The translations under genes were made by a program, and so were the position numbers. Of a stretch of DNA of 34,561 bases, positions 33,920 through 34,561 are shown piece after piece. Within the stretch, counting starts at the first letter, position 1; the number at the start of each line of letters is the position of its first letter. The notes below the pieces were generated by a model. It saw only the letters and a list, made by a program, of their open reading frames with translations, made no database searches and was not told the DNA's origin. Origin of the DNA: an uncultured Muribaculaceae bacterium (GTDB lineage Bacteria > Bacteroidota > Bacteroidia > Bacteroidales > Muribaculaceae); NCBI GenBank assembly GCA_947627615.1, contig CANQWS010000031.1, positions 1 to 34,561 on the forward strand. The letters are read 5' to 3'.

Positions 33920-33990
33920 GGATACCCGCAGCAAGAGGTATCCGCATCGAGAGGGGATGCAGCCACTCCGGACAGCATCCCCTCTTTTTA
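33920..33990 (+). terminator. Second hairpin pair with T-run downstream of the candidate RNA
   Basis: GGATACC (33920-33926) pairs with GGTATCC (33937-33943). AGAGGGGATGC (33950-33960) pairs perfectly over 11 bp with GCATCCCCTCT (33975-33985), followed by TTTTTATC on plus. The T-run orientation points to a plus-strand transcript. On minus the large stem could still end the DUF4332 mRNA (stop 37 nt away), but without a U tract. The rest of 33494-34022 outside these structures and the recA promoter shows nothing further. Confidence 0.6.
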
Positions 33991-34022
33991 TCTTCAGACT
34001 GAATATTCTTCAGACCGGGGTA

Positions 34023-34430
34023 TCAGTAGGTCACTACCGGTTCGAGCTCGCCCGCCATCTCAATCATCTTCTCGATTTCCTTTTCCGAGGGAGTACGGTT
34101 GGAGAGATTCTTGCTCTCGTTGACCTCCGCAACCTTTGCGGCGAGATTGGCGGCTTTACGGTGACGCAATTCCTTCACGGTATCCACTCCGGAAGCTTCG
34201 AGCAGTTCTGCAAACTGAGGACCAATGCCCTTGATGCGGAATAGATCGGCATGATTCACCCATTTCAGAATTAGTTTGGGAGAAATACCGGTAGCTTCGG
34301 CAATGGCCTGACGTCCCTTTGCGGTGGCTCCCTTCTCAAGAAGCTCTTCAACGGTTGTTATGCCCGCTTCAATCAGTTTCGATGCGTAGCTATCGCCCAC
34401 GCCTTCGATTTCTATAATCTTGTAACCCAT
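34023..34430 (-). CDS. DUF4332 helix-hairpin-helix protein
   Basis: A 135-residue small protein made of two helix-hairpin-helix units: IEGVGDSYASKLIEAGITTVEELL (about 8-31) and IKGIGPQFAELLEASGVDTVKELRH (about 66-90). The IxGIG/VG turns typically contact the nucleic acid backbone. This matches DUF4332, found alone or fused in many bacteria. It probably binds DNA or RNA non-specifically; its partner is unknown. Closeness to recA is suggestive only, since a 529-bp spacer separates them. No clear TAnnTTTG box is seen upstream on its strand. Confidence 0.85.
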   Translation of the reverse strand: MGYKIIEIEGVGDSYASKLIEAGITTVEELLEKGATAKGRQAIAEATGISPKLILKWVNHADLFRIKGIGPQFAELLEASGVDTVKELRHRKAANLAAKVAEVNESKNLSNRTPSEKEIEKMIEMAGELEPVVTY

Positions 34431-34527
34431 GACTTAAATTTTTAGGGATTAATTCTTGACATTAGAACAAACCCTAAGTATAAAAGTGGCGCATAGTAAA
34501 AAACCTGTGTTTACGGAATAAAAATTA

Positions 34528-34535
34528 TACCTTTG
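34528..34535 (+). promoter_or_regulatory. -7 promoter box at the right edge
   Basis: TACCTTTG matches TAnnTTTG on plus. TGTG sits 18 nt upstream (34506-34509), a poor -33. It would drive a rightward gene starting about 20 nt later. Confidence 0.45.
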
Positions 34536-34553
34536 CAGTCTAAACAGATTGCG

Positions 34554-34561
34554 ATGGAAAA
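34554..34561 (+). CDS. Possible start of a gene cut by the window end
   Basis: An ATG followed by GAAAA lies 18 nt after a good -7 box. This is a typical short leader for the phylum. Only two full codons are visible, so nothing can be said about the product, and it may not be the true start. Confidence 0.3.

Noticed and set aside
33798-33920. 40-codon ORF on plus in the recA-DUF4332 spacer
   Set aside because: It runs straight through a terminator hairpin and T6 run and overlaps the paired stems, so the RNA explanation fits better; the peptide has no recognisable feature.

Overview
The window reads as a chromosomal segment of a gut-type Bacteroidota, order Bacteroidales; Muribaculaceae or a close relative is my inference. 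The support is a SusC/SusD pair with a hybrid two-component sensor, GH32 enzymes of the Bacteroides type, a type IX secretion tail on a nuclease, moderately high GC coding sequence, and repeated Bacteroidota promoter words (TAnnTTTG, sometimes with TTTG about 20 nt upstream). No mobile element, CRISPR array, tRNA or rRNA was recognised.

Positions 1-15310 hold a compact fructan (probably levan-type) polysaccharide utilisation locus. The minus-strand operon GH32-MFS permease-fructokinase (4174 down to 232) diverges from a plus-strand hybrid sensor/AraC regulator (4363-7116). Next comes a plus-strand operon susC-susD-DUF4960 lipoprotein-GH32 lipoprotein (7318-15251). Gene content and order resemble the Bacteroides thetaiotaomicron levan locus (BT1754-BT1765). 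The implied flow is surface capture and cutting by SusD, the DUF4960 protein and the lipoprotein GH32; TonB-dependent import through SusC; periplasmic release of fructose by the first GH32; sensing of free fructose by the periplasmic-binding domain of the regulator; and uptake and phosphorylation by the permease and fructokinase.

Positions 15369-19420 are housekeeping: a GatB/YqeY protein, serS and a TrmH-type RNA methyltransferase on plus, then ribF and a HAD phosphatase convergent on minus. Positions 19508-26328 are more accessory: an endonuclease I with a type IX sorting tail, an Lrp/AsnC regulator, a small outer-membrane barrel, an unrecognised 715-residue protein with one internal membrane helix and a 15-codon upstream ORF, and a histidine acid phosphatase. 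Positions 26387-32233 form a tight plus-strand run of DUF4254, ruvB, a Wzx-like flippase, a DUF389 membrane protein and a GT4 glycosyltransferase. recA (minus) converges on it across a shared terminator.

The only gap over 300 bases, 33494-34022, is not empty. Its plus strand carries several consecutive stem-loops, two followed by T-runs, which suggests an undescribed small RNA beside recA. A DUF4332 helix-hairpin-helix gene (minus) follows, and a promoter and possible gene start lie at the right edge.
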